Of a stretch of 64,000 nt of DNA, positions 40,091-50,134 are shown in pieces; within the stretch, counting starts at the first letter, position 1, and the number at the start of each line of letters is the position of its first letter. The stretch is from positions 1 to 64,000 of the forward strand of contig NZ_CAJXTC010000025.1 in the NCBI RefSeq assembly GCF_913060805.1. The letters are read 5' to 3'. This stretch comes from an uncultured Draconibacterium sp. Lineage in GTDB: Bacteria > Bacteroidota > Bacteroidia > Bacteroidales > Prolixibacteraceae. The position numbers and the translations under genes were made by a program. The notes beneath the pieces were generated by a model. It searched no databases, was not told the origin of the DNA, and was given only the letters and a program-made list of their open reading frames with translations.

Positions 40091-42742
40091 TCATCTTTTA
40101 TACGGACTTTCCGTCATCTTTAAAAAAGTTTCTTCGTATCCGCCATTGTCTACAACCACTTTGTAAAGAACAATCCCCGGATCGAGGGGACGAATTTTAA
40201 GCACTTGCATTCCATCGGCGTTTTTTGATAAAGGAAGTGAAACTAAAGATTCAATTACGCGGGCAGCAGCAGTCGGATACATTTTTGAATAATTGTTTTT
40301 CCAGGTTAACTCTTCATTGATACTCCAGACTTTCTCAGCCTCGCTATCAAAAGATGCAGCAACCCGATGTCCACCGTCTTTAAACGGCATTGTACTATCA
40401 AAGAAAAAACGAACCTGAATACTATCCGGCCGGGTATTTAATTTCATTTTATAACTAATCGATGCGCCGTCTGTTTGTTCCGTATAAGGCATTAAAGCCA
40501 TACCCGAAAGCGTCCGGCCTATAACAGGAATCACGGTCCATTGAGTAGAACTACTATTTTTGCATTCGAAATAATGTTCCGCTTCTATGGCAACCACTCC
40601 ATTTTTCTCCTCAAAAACATATCCACCTTTTTGTGCTTCGTCCGCAGAAACACGAACTACTTCAGGCATAATATTAAATTGGGGAGCATGCCATGTGGTA
40701 TAACCAATGTGCACCTGATCCATCATGTGATTCCATTTTCCATTGGCCATATTATGGTTGTAATCGGCACTAAGAAGGGAGTCACGTTTGAAACAATATT
40801 CAACATGATCAGCCCATTGATTAGCTGTTAGATCTTGCTCGGCTGCAAGCTTCTTATTCATGGCAACAGCATAATACATATCATAAAGATTGGCCAAAGC
40901 TTGTACTGGAAAAAGCACCAATTGTTTGTAGACATCGTTATACCGCTCGGGCAACGTTAAATACAGTCTCAGCGCCCTGGCTTCGAGCGCCAAAAACTCA
41001 TCCTTCACCATTTTAAACTCACCGCTTTCGAGGTTGTAGGTTTTATCGTCGAGCATTTCTGGTGTTACCCGACCAGCATACTTGCAGTAGGTGTTAAGAA
41101 TTCGAGCTGCCTCATCGGCTTGTGCTTCGCCAAATTGTTGTGCACAAAATTCGTGCGAATACGTTTCCAGATTATCTACTGTAAAAGTTTCAGGATTCCA
41201 GGCCATGCGCAAAAAGAAATCCATTGGATATTCATTCGGTTTTAAATCGCCAACATTGAGTATCCATATCTTATTCACACCATAGTCGTATGTCAGTTGA
41301 AGCTGTTCCCACATTTGTTGAATCTGAGTGACATTTAACCACTTATTTGCGCGGGGTGCGCCATAATAACCAACATGATAATACATGCCATAACCTCCGG
41401 GATGCATTTTACTGTTCAGCTCCGGCAGCCGACGTACATCGCCCCAGTTGTCATCGCACAGCATAATGATCATATCATCGGGAACTTTCATCCCCTTATC
41501 GTAATAATCAAGCACTTCTTTGTAAAGCGTCCACACCTGCGGCATTTCTGAAGCCGGTTTTCCGGTTACTTCTTCAATAATCCGGCGCTGATCTTTCATT
41601 ATGCCTTCCAATATACTGAAATTGGCTTCGGCACTCCCGGCATCAACCATTGGTTTATCTTCATCGCCACGCATTCCCATGGTAACGAGACTTTCGTAAT
41701 TTTTGGCGTTTTCAATTCCATCCCGGAAGAACTGCTGAATTCCTTCCTTATTGGACATATAATTCCATTCGCCGTTGCCATATTTGTTTTTGTTCCTGAT
41801 CCATTCCTGCTGCGATCGTTGCATTGGTTCGTGGTGCGAAGTTCCCATCACAATGCCATATTCATCGGCCAGGCGTTGGTTTTCCGGATCATCCTCGTTA
41901 AACGAATTTCCCAGGTAGTTTCCGTTCTCATCTTTAAGAATCGGAACCATTGGTTTGTACTCTTTAAACGATCCCCACATCCCCGGCCACAGCAAATTGG
42001 CCTTTAAACGCAAAAGCAACTCAAACATGTGGCTGTACATCTCGCTGTTCATGCCACCAAATTTTTCGTTGGCCCACCGTTGCATACATGGATTCTCGTC
42101 GTTAATAAAGATTCCGCGATACTTAACTTTCGGTTCACCCGAAACATAGCGACCTGCCAGTAAATAAGCAGAAGAACGTTTTAAAACCGGAACATCGGCC
42201 CACCAATACCAGGGAGAAACGCCCAGTTGTTGCGACAATTCGTAAATTCCATAAATGGTTCCGCGTTTATCGCTACCGGCAATAACCAGCGCTTTTTTCA
42301 CATCCTTGTTTGGCTGATCAATTGTTGCAATAACAAAACTTTCCCACTTCCCTGTCACCTCCGAAACATCCAGTTTACCGGATGAAACCAATTTGTCGAT
42401 TGGGCCGCTTTTCCCAACAGTACCGATAATTATCTCATAATCTGCACCTTTTTTTGAATCCGTAAAAAGCTCGGGTTTAACTCCCGTCACACGATCAATA
42501 TCATTCTGAAGGTCGCCAATAGCACGAATAACACCTTGATAATCGTTCTGGTCGTAATAAATTGATGCAGCAAGGCTGTTGGCAACAATAGGAAAATCAG
42601 AATCACTTTTGCTTGCTTCAACAATCATATTCTGACTGAGCCCGCTTTTTGCCTGTGCTTCGGCCTGAAAAGCCAGCAAGACATTGAGCCCGACAAGAAT
42701 CCATGTGAAACAAGAAATTGATTTTTTACGATTTCCCATCAT
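40091..42742 (-). CDS. GH115 xylan alpha-1,2-glucuronidase (copy 2)
   Basis: 883 residues with a signal peptide (about 1-31). It shares the family blocks with copy 1 (WYWWADVPV, KYRGIFINDENP, MGTSHHEPMQ, MGMRGDEDK, MLCDDNWGD) but is overall diverged and has an extra insertion after LLWPGMWG (EYKPMVPILKDENG region). The C-terminal sandwich starts near VAIEAEHYF. It should remove (methyl)glucuronic acid from xylan. Two GH115s in one locus suggests division of labour, for example 4-O-methylated against unmethylated or internal against terminal positions (inference). It is encoded 20 bp after the GH98 gene. Confidence 0.93.
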   Translation of the reverse strand: MMGNRKKSISCFTWILVGLNVLLAFQAEAQAKSGLSQNMIVEASKSDSDFPIVANSLAASIYYDQNDYQGVIRAIGDLQNDIDRVTGVKPELFTDSKKGADYEIIIGTVGKSGPIDKLVSSGKLDVSEVTGKWESFVIATIDQPNKDVKKALVIAGSDKRGTIYGIYELSQQLGVSPWYWWADVPVLKRSSAYLLAGRYVSGEPKVKYRGIFINDENPCMQRWANEKFGGMNSEMYSHMFELLLRLKANLLWPGMWGSFKEYKPMVPILKDENGNYLGNSFNEDDPENQRLADEYGIVMGTSHHEPMQRSQQEWIRNKNKYGNGEWNYMSNKEGIQQFFRDGIENAKNYESLVTMGMRGDEDKPMVDAGSAEANFSILEGIMKDQRRIIEEVTGKPASEMPQVWTLYKEVLDYYDKGMKVPDDMIIMLCDDNWGDVRRLPELNSKMHPGGYGMYYHVGYYGAPRANKWLNVTQIQQMWEQLQLTYDYGVNKIWILNVGDLKPNEYPMDFFLRMAWNPETFTVDNLETYSHEFCAQQFGEAQADEAARILNTYCKYAGRVTPEMLDDKTYNLESGEFKMVKDEFLALEARALRLYLTLPERYNDVYKQLVLFPVQALANLYDMYYAVAMNKKLAAEQDLTANQWADHVEYCFKRDSLLSADYNHNMANGKWNHMMDQVHIGYTTWHAPQFNIMPEVVRVSADEAQKGGYVFEEKNGVVAIEAEHYFECKNSSSTQWTVIPVIGRTLSGMALMPYTEQTDGASISYKMKLNTRPDSIQVRFFFDSTMPFKDGGHRVAASFDSEAEKVWSINEELTWKNNYSKMYPTAAARVIESLVSLPLSKNADGMQVLKIRPLDPGIVLYKVVVDNGGYEETFLKMTESPYKR

Positions 42743-42762
42743 ATTAAACTAGCTATGAAATT

Positions 42763-45700
42763 TTATCTATTATATACGTCTATATATTTTTTCGATACAA
42801 CTACTGAATCGTCAGACATCAATGTCCGCACAATATAAATTCCACTTATTTGAGGCTTGTTGATCACTCGTTGCCCGGTTATCGAATAATACTCTGTTGA
42901 TACAACTGTAGCCGAAGAACCAACGGGCAGATCACCGATTCCTGTCGGGACTTCAACGGTTCCGGTAAGAGCGATGTACTTAGTTACAAAGCCCGGTGAC
43001 GATACTGATATCTCACCATTATAATCACCAATTTCCAGTCCTGACTTAAGACGAATATATACCGTTATTTCGTTAACCGTATTGTCCATAGGAGAAAGTG
43101 ATACTGACGATGAATATGTACCATCAGTACTTAACGAAATCTCATAGTTCGCAGAAACACCAAGCTCAAGATCCTCGCTTATATCGCTTGCTGACACCGA
43201 AAAGAATTGAGCATCAGAAGGACCAGAGCCTTTCTCGTAACTAAATCCATCCAGGTTAGAAGCAGATACTTCAATCAAATCTTTCAGATTTGCTGAGTTT
43301 TCGTCTAAACCATAAAACTCAATATTATCGACATAAAAATCAACACTGCTAACACCAAGTCCCCAAACCAACTGTGTAGCCCCCGATGTAAATACTGATG
43401 AAGCATCAGTTACGGCAGCACCGGTTTCCCATGTTATACTGTCTTTTGAATACTCGATTTGCAGCGAAACCGGTGAAGTTCCTGAAACAGACGCTCGGTA
43501 CCAAATCGGTTGTCCGGCTGTTGGCACCAGTGCGTTTGCACTTTGGTTAACCAGCGTACTTAGGGTGTTATAGCCTGATGTAGACTTGTAAACACGGAAC
43601 TCGGAATGACTGGAACCGCCGGCAGTATACACCAGCAAAAGATAACCTTCCATTAAACCCTGAACGTAACCTGTTGATGCGCTGCCTCGATTATCGACAT
43701 CACCTCTCATCAGCATTCCAACTTTGTAATCAGTGCCTGAAGAACCAACACTCTGCTTCCAGGTAACGGAATAGTCAGTTCCTGTTTGCGAAAACAAATT
43801 TAAATCAATAACACCGGTTGCATTTCGATTACCCCCACTATACGGTTTTAAGGCATTACTGGTTAAACCATTGGCATCGGTGTATGAAACTACCCCCGCA
43901 GTAGCACCATTACTTAACGGGATAGCCGTATTTAATGCGGGCGGTGTTTGGGCAACAGTTGTAGCCACATCATTCGAGAAATTATAAATAACAGATGTCG
44001 GCTGCGGCAACACTTCTCCGCTCACACTAAGCAAGCGGTCTGCAACAGCTTCAGAACTTATATGAATATCGCCGCTCCTTGTTCCCATAGATAATCCGGC
44101 CTTCATCCTCACATAAACGGTTTGAGAAGCTGCTTCTCCGTTCACCGGAGTAATTGTTAACGATGAGTTGTAATCTGAATTTTCAGATAAAGAAACTTCG
44201 AAACCAGCCGGTACAGTGATCAAAATATCGCCAGTAAGTGAACTTCCGGTAACCTTAAACGACTGACTTTCGGATGGCCCTTTTCCCTGCTCGTATCTGA
44301 AAGCTGCCAACTCTACTTTTGAGACAGATAGATTTCCTGTAGAGTAACGAATGTTATCCATCACCCACGAGTAATTATCGGTATTAAAGCCCCAAACCAA
44401 TTGCGTTGAGCCTAATAAATAATTATCATCTGTAAAAGCTGTTACATCGCCGCCTTCCCAGTTCAAACTATCTTTTGAGCATTCAAAAACCATCTGATTG
44501 TCAACAACTGTAGCCCGGTACCAGCAAGGCTCTCCGGGTAGTACAGCGAAACCGGATGTATAGGACGTTTTTGCAAGCAAACCTCCGGCATTCGCAACAT
44601 TCGATTCTAATGTTACGGTATTATCCTCATTATTTAGTACTGTAAACAAGTAACCTTGTTTCATTCCGTCTGCGTAGGCACTCAATACTGTGTTTCCCCT
44701 TAAAAGCAAACCTTTTTTACCTCCTGCCGTGTCGTAATATTCTTCCCAGGTAACCGAATAATTATCAGCCGTTTCCGGAAACATATCCAAATCAACTACT
44801 CCAGTGCCATTCGTTTCTCCTGCAGAATAAGTTTTGAAAGCGTTAGTCGTTTCGTCGTTACTGTTGGTGTAGGCAACAACTCCTGCACTTCCACTTTGAA
44901 TTGTTACGAGTTCGGCAGGCGGAGTAGTAGCTGCTAAAGACGATTGGTCGTTTTGAAAATGATATACGCCATTGCTTTCTCCCTGGGTAATAACGAAGTT
45001 ATCGAAATTCAAACTGTACGAACTGCCGGCATTAGCTCTAAATTCAATTGCATTTTTTCCGGCCGATAATTCAACTGTTTGTTCTAAATATGCCCAGTCA
45101 CTTTCTGTAGCCGTTTTTGTAAAAGTTGGCGTACTGATTTTCGAGCCGTTGACATACAGATCCAGTGTGTTGACATCGCCACCGGATACCGAATATTTAG
45201 TTATCAGCTTATATTTACCTGCGCGTAAGGCTGTTACCGTATCGCGAACTGCTGCAGAAGAGCTTGTTCCAAGTTGTAAATATCCTTGTCCGGTGTAGTT
45301 TCTTATACTGTAATTGTATCCTCCTTTAATAATTCTGTTAATGTTTTTGTAGTCGAAACATTCTGCTTCGTACTGCCGTGGTCCGGTATATAGTGCCGGT
45401 TTTTTAGGCGTTGCAATTGATGCTTCAGTATATGATGTTAAGCGTTCGCTTGCAGAACCAGAACAGTTAACCGTAATATCGATCGGGCCATTATGCTGAA
45501 CGGTAAGTGTATAAACTCCATCGGCCCAGTTTTCGCTTACCGAGCTCGGCGCATGGTTGGCTCTGTCGGTATAACTAAAAGTGGGTTTAGATGAACTTCC
45601 GTAAATTTTAATCTCATCGGTTTTAAGTGTTGAAGGACTGCGCTCATCGTAATTGGTCAGGTAAAAAGTCAGACGATCAGTATACTCTTTCATCACACCT

Positions 45701-47214
45701 GAAGTGTACTGCGCATAAGTCAGTTCAACACGTTCGCAGGTGTTGTATTTAAACGGAATGCTTCCGCTGGCAGTTTGCCCTGTTTTATAAGGATTGTAGG
45801 TAACCCAACCGTTTTCATGTCGGCCTGCATAAATATCGCCTGTGTATTCTTCAGGAAAAAGGTTATTCAATTCATTTACCTTGCTGGAGATATTCGGCCA
45901 ACGGCTTGAATAATCTGTTGTATTTACTTCAACATCAAAAGTGTTGGCAACAGCATCTTCCAGTTGGTAAACCGTTGGAATAGTTGGATAGCGCCCTGTC
46001 TTCTTAAAAAAGGTTTTGTTGTCTCTTAGGTTACCGTCACCATCCATGCGGTAAAGTCCTTCAAACAGCGTTTCAGGCGAACTGTAAACCTCATCAGAAG
46101 TACCAGAGTTCTGGTCATTCACTACAACTACTTTTGTGCGGTCAATCACTTCCTGACGACTTGGAATACGAACCGTTCCGTCTAAAACTTTTCGGAATAG
46201 ATCGATGCTAAAATTGTCAAATTGCGGGAAAGTTCCCCATTGTCGTTCGGTGTATCCACCGGTAGTTCCGGCCGGATTAAGTTCGCGAAAACACTGGGTC
46301 CAGATTAATTCGGGTGCATCAATAACGGTTTGCCCCGTTAGCATGATGTGCTCAAGATGAGCAGCCCCACCGGTTGCCAAAGTAAAATTTTCATGTTCTC
46401 CGTACTGATCCGACCATCCGGTATCGTCGTAACGTATCCCGTACTGCCCGCTAAACCCTGAAAGATAGGTACCCAAACAGATACTTTCCATATCTAAAAT
46501 ATAGGATTGCTGCGTATATTTCTCGCACAAAATATAGTTTTCGGTGTACTTACTTGAAGCCTCTGCAAATTTCGGAATGCGTTTCAGCATGGCAATCGGG
46601 TTGATATTGGCACTCCATTGATTACCGCACCAACTTACCACCAAATAACCTCCGTACTTATTACTCAGTTCCAAAAGATTGGCAAAGTGCGTAATACGTT
46701 CGGGCCAGGTAGGTGAAAATTGAGACTCCGAGTCGCCAAATCCCCAAAACTGCTCGGCATAACTAAAGCCGATGAGATTAGGAAACTCCTGGTATAATTC
46801 TTCATAAACAGTTAAATCGAAGTCGGAGAATTGCGCATAACCACCACTGGCAAGCTGAACCACCGCCCACATCTGATTTTGGGCACAAGTTCGCAGCCAC
46901 GATTTGGCAATTTCGTAGCCATACTCCGCCACTTTGAACCGGTCGTCTTCGTCATGACTAATCGACAAGGCGATATTCATCACTACAAACGGACGAATGT
47001 CTTCCGGAATCAGGTCGATGATCTTTTGAGGATCGGCATAATTCCACGTATCAATATGTACAAGCCACATTGGCTGATCGGGCGATATAGGGCGCCTAAG
47101 TTGATTATTCGATTGCGCTACTGACGAAATCTGAAAGGTAATCAGGAATAAAAATAATAGTAGTGGCTTGCCCCAAAAACGGCTTTTGCCAAATGATTGA
47201 TAGTCGTGTTTCAT
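42763..47214 (-). CDS. Modular GH98 endo-xylanase-type enzyme with CBM, duplicated modules and T9SS tail
   Basis: 1483 residues. Signal peptide to about 33; GH98 catalytic domain about 38-350 (RRPISPDQPMWLVHIDTWNY, DIRPFVVMNIALSISHD, GFSYAEQFWG with candidate acid Glu154); GH98 C-domain about 350-600; CBM35-like module about 612-745; then a duplicated pair of a ConA/LamG-like module (750-960 and 1075-1302, both with VVDLD/VIDLN, CWYR/IWYR, SKDSxxWE, QLVWG and VDNIEF-like motifs) and an Ig-like module (963-1070 and 1313-1423, both with a YExGxGPS start); a short T9SS-type tail about 1427-1483 (GQRVINKP, GIYIVRT). GH98 includes blood-group endo-galactosidases, but members in Bacteroides xylan loci are endo-xylanases acting on highly decorated xylan; context favours the latter. 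Confidence 0.88.
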   Translation of the reverse strand: MKHDYQSFGKSRFWGKPLLLFLFLITFQISSVAQSNNQLRRPISPDQPMWLVHIDTWNYADPQKIIDLIPEDIRPFVVMNIALSISHDEDDRFKVAEYGYEIAKSWLRTCAQNQMWAVVQLASGGYAQFSDFDLTVYEELYQEFPNLIGFSYAEQFWGFGDSESQFSPTWPERITHFANLLELSNKYGGYLVVSWCGNQWSANINPIAMLKRIPKFAEASSKYTENYILCEKYTQQSYILDMESICLGTYLSGFSGQYGIRYDDTGWSDQYGEHENFTLATGGAAHLEHIMLTGQTVIDAPELIWTQCFRELNPAGTTGGYTERQWGTFPQFDNFSIDLFRKVLDGTVRIPSRQEVIDRTKVVVVNDQNSGTSDEVYSSPETLFEGLYRMDGDGNLRDNKTFFKKTGRYPTIPTVYQLEDAVANTFDVEVNTTDYSSRWPNISSKVNELNNLFPEEYTGDIYAGRHENGWVTYNPYKTGQTASGSIPFKYNTCERVELTYAQYTSGVMKEYTDRLTFYLTNYDERSPSTLKTDEIKIYGSSSKPTFSYTDRANHAPSSVSENWADGVYTLTVQHNGPIDITVNCSGSASERLTSYTEASIATPKKPALYTGPRQYEAECFDYKNINRIIKGGYNYSIRNYTGQGYLQLGTSSSAAVRDTVTALRAGKYKLITKYSVSGGDVNTLDLYVNGSKISTPTFTKTATESDWAYLEQTVELSAGKNAIEFRANAGSSYSLNFDNFVITQGESNGVYHFQNDQSSLAATTPPAELVTIQSGSAGVVAYTNSNDETTNAFKTYSAGETNGTGVVDLDMFPETADNYSVTWEEYYDTAGGKKGLLLRGNTVLSAYADGMKQGYLFTVLNNEDNTVTLESNVANAGGLLAKTSYTSGFAVLPGEPCWYRATVVDNQMVFECSKDSLNWEGGDVTAFTDDNYLLGSTQLVWGFNTDNYSWVMDNIRYSTGNLSVSKVELAAFRYEQGKGPSESQSFKVTGSSLTGDILITVPAGFEVSLSENSDYNSSLTITPVNGEAASQTVYVRMKAGLSMGTRSGDIHISSEAVADRLLSVSGEVLPQPTSVIYNFSNDVATTVAQTPPALNTAIPLSNGATAGVVSYTDANGLTSNALKPYSGGNRNATGVIDLNLFSQTGTDYSVTWKQSVGSSGTDYKVGMLMRGDVDNRGSASTGYVQGLMEGYLLLVYTAGGSSHSEFRVYKSTSGYNTLSTLVNQSANALVPTAGQPIWYRASVSGTSPVSLQIEYSKDSITWETGAAVTDASSVFTSGATQLVWGLGVSSVDFYVDNIEFYGLDENSANLKDLIEVSASNLDGFSYEKGSGPSDAQFFSVSASDISEDLELGVSANYEISLSTDGTYSSSVSLSPMDNTVNEITVYIRLKSGLEIGDYNGEISVSSPGFVTKYIALTGTVEVPTGIGDLPVGSSATVVSTEYYSITGQRVINKPQISGIYIVRTLMSDDSVVVSKKYIDVYNR

Positions 47215-47299
47215 AAATTAAATAATAGAAGACAGTAACTTATTCTTCACCAATTCCCTGCCCAATTAAAAGTTACTTCTATAAATAAATTTCCTTTCG

Positions 47300-49063
47300 T
47301 TATTGCGGAACGGCATCGTTTGCCGAAGTTGCATACAAACCAAGTAAACAACCGGTAAAACCACCGGCCACATCGGTTGAAAGTATATCTCCCGAAACAG
47401 TGCCGCCCACATTCACAAAGTCGGTCCCGTTGGTTGAATACGAAAACTGGTAGTCATCACCTTTTGCTTCCACCTTCAATTTTAGTGGATTATCAAGCAT
47501 TATTTTTGTACTTGCCAAAATTTCTGATTTGTTTTCCCTTCTTACTCTTGAGCCCGCATTTCTTTCTAAAACAATAAAGTAATCATCTCCTTTTTTAGTA
47601 ACACCAAAAACATAATTGGAGTATTCATTCTGCAGACAAGTCAGGCCAGCAAGGTCTTTCTCCGATTCGGGCTTGTAGTCAACGTTAGCCTCAAATGAAA
47701 AGTTCCTATGCATCTGACGGTAAAATAAAGTAGACGTAGGTTTCAGCTCTTTAATGTTGGCATCAAATGGTTTAATCTGAATACCATTCTTCGCTTTTTC
47801 GATAAAAGCTTCTCGTGGGCCTCTTAATCCAATCCAGCGATAATCGAGTTCTTCTGAAGAAAAATCTTCCTCATAGGTAAAATTACCATTCGGGAAGAAA
47901 CCATCTTTACCTGTATTATTTTCAACGCCTTTTGGCATTTTCAACTTCGGTTCCATCGGAACAAGTCCGTTTTCGAATACAGGGAATGTGCCCGACCAGT
48001 CGACAGGTAAAATAAAAGTCTCACGGCCGGTATTTACACGTTGTTTTTCGTTAGGTCGAACCGCCAGAAAAACACCATAATATTTACCATCAGGTCCTTC
48101 AACCACGTCGGCATGACCGGCCCAATCAACTTTGTTTGCCCGTTCTCTTGGGAAATGACGCTGCGTAAGAATAGGATTACTTGGTGCCGGTGTAAAAGGT
48201 CCTGTCGGGCTGTCGCTGATAAAAATCACTTCGCTGTGCCAGCCTCCGGTACCACCTTCGGCACACATTAAATAATACTTACCATCTTTTTTATACAAAT
48301 GAGGCGCTTCAATCCAAATCGGTTTTTTCGAAAGATCTACTCCGCCATCCACGATGATTTTGTCCGTTCCGGCAATCACCTGGTCATTTTCCACATCGTA
48401 TTCCCATACTTTTATAACACGGTGACCATTATATAATGCTTTTCCTTTGTCAGGAGCATCGTTGTGCACCACATAGGCTTTGCCATCATCATCAAAGAAA
48501 ATCGACGGATCGATTCCATCAAATTGCAACTTTATCGGGTCACTCCAGTTTTTCTTCAACGGATCTTTGGTCTTTACAATAATGTTTCCCAAACCACCGG
48601 TAAATGCAGTGGTAATCATGTAAAAAGTATCGTTGTGCGGATTATAGGTAATGCCGGGAGCATATACGCCGGAGCTAATTCCACAATTGTGAACATCGAG
48701 CTGCGACGGGCGATTTAACACACCGCCAAGGTCGGTCCAGTTAACCAGGTCTTTTGAATGAAATATTGGTACTCCCGGAAACATAGCAAACGACGAACAA
48801 ACCAGATAATAGTCGTCTCCTTTGCGCGTAATCGCCGGGTCGGGGTAGCAACCTTGCAAAATGGGATTGTAAAACTCATCAGCTTTCAGCGGGTAATTAT
48901 TATATACATCGTCGGTTCCCTTATAAACAAAACCAGAGAACACAGGACTATTTGAAGATTTTGACTTCGTTCCCGGCTGGTTACTATATCCGGTTATTGA
49001 AAACAGGATGGCCAACACAGTTATGCTGAGCTTCAAATCTAATTTTAAAATTCTATTCTTCAT
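47300..49063 (-). CDS. GH43 beta-xylosidase / arabinofuranosidase (paralogue)
   Basis: 587 residues; hydrophobic N-terminal signal (about 1-28) without a clear lipobox. The propeller has base Asp in CYPDPAI, Asp in FDGIDPSIFFDDDG and acid Glu in KPIWIEAPHLY, with a ConA-like C-domain from about 390. It is a clear paralogue of the GH43 lipoprotein at 28659-30398 (shared MFPGVPIFHS/YFPGVPIFHS, VLNRPxQL, GGVDLS-KPIWIE) but lacks the lipid anchor, suggesting a different compartment. It is the first gene of the seven-gene enzyme group that runs to GH8; no TAnnTTTG box is seen in the 300 bp upstream. Confidence 0.9.
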   Translation of the reverse strand: MKNRILKLDLKLSITVLAILFSITGYSNQPGTKSKSSNSPVFSGFVYKGTDDVYNNYPLKADEFYNPILQGCYPDPAITRKGDDYYLVCSSFAMFPGVPIFHSKDLVNWTDLGGVLNRPSQLDVHNCGISSGVYAPGITYNPHNDTFYMITTAFTGGLGNIIVKTKDPLKKNWSDPIKLQFDGIDPSIFFDDDGKAYVVHNDAPDKGKALYNGHRVIKVWEYDVENDQVIAGTDKIIVDGGVDLSKKPIWIEAPHLYKKDGKYYLMCAEGGTGGWHSEVIFISDSPTGPFTPAPSNPILTQRHFPRERANKVDWAGHADVVEGPDGKYYGVFLAVRPNEKQRVNTGRETFILPVDWSGTFPVFENGLVPMEPKLKMPKGVENNTGKDGFFPNGNFTYEEDFSSEELDYRWIGLRGPREAFIEKAKNGIQIKPFDANIKELKPTSTLFYRQMHRNFSFEANVDYKPESEKDLAGLTCLQNEYSNYVFGVTKKGDDYFIVLERNAGSRVRRENKSEILASTKIMLDNPLKLKVEAKGDDYQFSYSTNGTDFVNVGGTVSGDILSTDVAGGFTGCLLGLYATSANDAVPQ

Positions 49064-49458
49064 TTCGTTTGATCTATTTCATTTGAATTTTAATCGGATA
49101 ATTTTTATGCGTAACAACGGTTTTGTTACCGACATTTTAAAAAGACTAATTGAATTAAATTCGGGGGTACTATGAGATAATTTGGCTTCTTCATTTTTAT
49201 TGGTTTTAGTCGACGATAAAAGTAGTAGTTGAAGATCTGTAGCATTTTTGATTACAGACATTATATTTTCAATTTCGAGTATTTCATGCGAAATTTGGTT
49301 GAAAGAGCTAGTTACTCGATAGCTGAATACCAGTAAAAACGCGCCAAACAAAAACTAAGGACATTTATTATCTATTGCTTCATCATAAATTAGATCCTCG
49401 CTTGTAATTCAGTATTGATAAAGTAAAAACGAGAATCACAACCAGTTTTTTACCTACC

Positions 49459-49504
49459 TGACATTCCATGTCATGTCTCCTACCCTTTTGCTTCTATATC
49501 TTTG
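49459..49504 (+). promoter_or_regulatory. Operator-promoter unit A: TGACATTCCATGTCA plus -7 box TATCTTTG
   Basis: A 6+6 bp perfect dyad (TGACAT-TCC-ATGTCA, 49459-49473) lies upstream of TATCTTTG (49497-49504), a TAnnTTTG match. The dyad centre is 31 bp from the first base of the box, which puts it near -43 from the expected start, a class II activator position. Unit B (50052-50097, other strand) has the same spacing. It would drive the small ORF at 49536. Confidence 0.5.
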
Positions 49505-49535
49505 CCAGCGAAACAATTTTAAAAGCGAAACAAAC

Positions 49536-49631
49536 ATGAAAACAACAATTGAAAAATATCTGGCGGCTAGTGCGATCCTTATGGTAGCTTCTTTTTTCAC
49601 TCTTATAACAATGCTGATTATTCATTCATAA
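49536..49631 (+). CDS. Small single-span membrane protein, 31 residues
   Basis: ATG in an A-rich leader (AAACAAAC), 31 bp after a TAnnTTTG box. The product starts MKTTIEKYLAAS and is then almost wholly hydrophobic to the end at HS, so it is a one-helix inner-membrane peptide. A hairpin terminator follows at 49748. The unit promoter-ORF-terminator is about 260 nt long. No family is recognised. The ORF is short enough to be chance, but promoter, leader and composition together support expression. Confidence 0.45.
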   Translation: MKTTIEKYLAASAILMVASFFTLITMLIIHS

Positions 49632-49747
49632 TTCAGCAATCCCAAATTGGGCCAAACACTATTGCAACAAATTCACTCTTCTCTTCAATTACCTGCTAAC
49701 CGGGTAATATTTCAATTTAAGCGGTAGTTAAATCATTTTACAAAGTC

Positions 49748-49772
49748 AACGAAGTGCGTTCGTTTTCTTTTT
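49748..49772 (+). terminator. Terminator of the short plus-strand unit
   Basis: AACGAA-GTGCG-TTCGTT hairpin followed by TTCTTTTT on the plus strand. It ends the transcript expected to start near 49509. Confidence 0.55.
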
Positions 49773-49828
49773 AGCAAAGTCGTGAAGTTTATTCAGGGCT
49801 TTTTTTGTTGGTTTCTTTCGTTCATTTC

Positions 49829-49861
49829 AAAAAAAAGACCCCGGCCATAATAACCGGAGTC
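49829..49861 (-). terminator. Terminator of the short minus-strand unit
   Basis: On the minus strand GACTCCGG and CCGGGGTC arms (one G-U pair, 9-nt loop) are followed by eight T residues, a textbook intrinsic terminator. It lies 8 bp after the stop of the 47-codon ORF and about 190-220 nt from the expected start at promoter unit B. Confidence 0.8.
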
Positions 49862-49869
49862 CTGATTCT

Positions 49870-50013
49870 TTATGTTGTTTTGTGTTTCAACCGTTTCCTG
49901 AAAGCCGAACGTTTTTTCATCGAAGAGAGAATGGCCCTCAGCAAAGAATGGTCCTTGCTGAGGCCACTGTCCTCCCCCTGAGAATCAGAACTCTTATCCG
50001 ATTTCCTCTTCAA
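49870..50013 (-). CDS. Possible small basic protein, 47 residues, or sRNA body
   Basis: An open frame on the minus strand from a TTG at 50013 to TAA at 49870 encodes a Ser/Lys/Arg-rich peptide (KRKSDKSSDSQGEDSG, later SSMKKRSAFRKRLKHK). The frame stays open upstream only to about 50034 and contains no ATG at a suitable place. It fits exactly between promoter unit B and the strong terminator, so the segment is very likely transcribed; whether it is translated or is a roughly 200-nt regulatory RNA is open. Confidence 0.3.
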   Translation of the reverse strand: MKRKSDKSSDSQGEDSGLSKDHSLLRAILSSMKKRSAFRKRLKHKTT

Positions 50014-50051
50014 GAGCCCTGTATAATGTTCGCTTTAAAAACTTTCAGGAG

Positions 50052-50097
50052 CAAAAATACAGCGCACCGTCAAATAAGGATATGACACTAAATGTCA
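50052..50097 (-). promoter_or_regulatory. Operator-promoter unit B: TGACATTTAGTGTCA plus -7 box TATTTTTG
   Basis: Read on the minus strand, a TGACA-N5-TGTCA dyad (50097-50083) is followed by TATTTTTG (50059-50052). The dyad centre (50090) is 31 bp from the first base of the box, identical to unit A. In the direction of transcription both sites fit TGACATTNNNTGTCA. It drives the short minus-strand unit. Confidence 0.5.
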
Positions 50098-50134
50098 GGT
50101 TGATAAAAATCATATTTTCACTTCCAGTAATGCA

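Noticed and set aside
49079-49351. 90-codon minus-strand frame upstream of the GH43 gene
   Set aside because: Starts with TTG, has no -7 box, and its composition does not look like a defined protein; probably chance in AT-rich DNA.
49882-50085. 67-codon plus-strand frame in the gene-poor region
   Set aside because: Antisense to the short minus-strand transcription unit and its terminator, with no promoter or leader of its own and odd composition.
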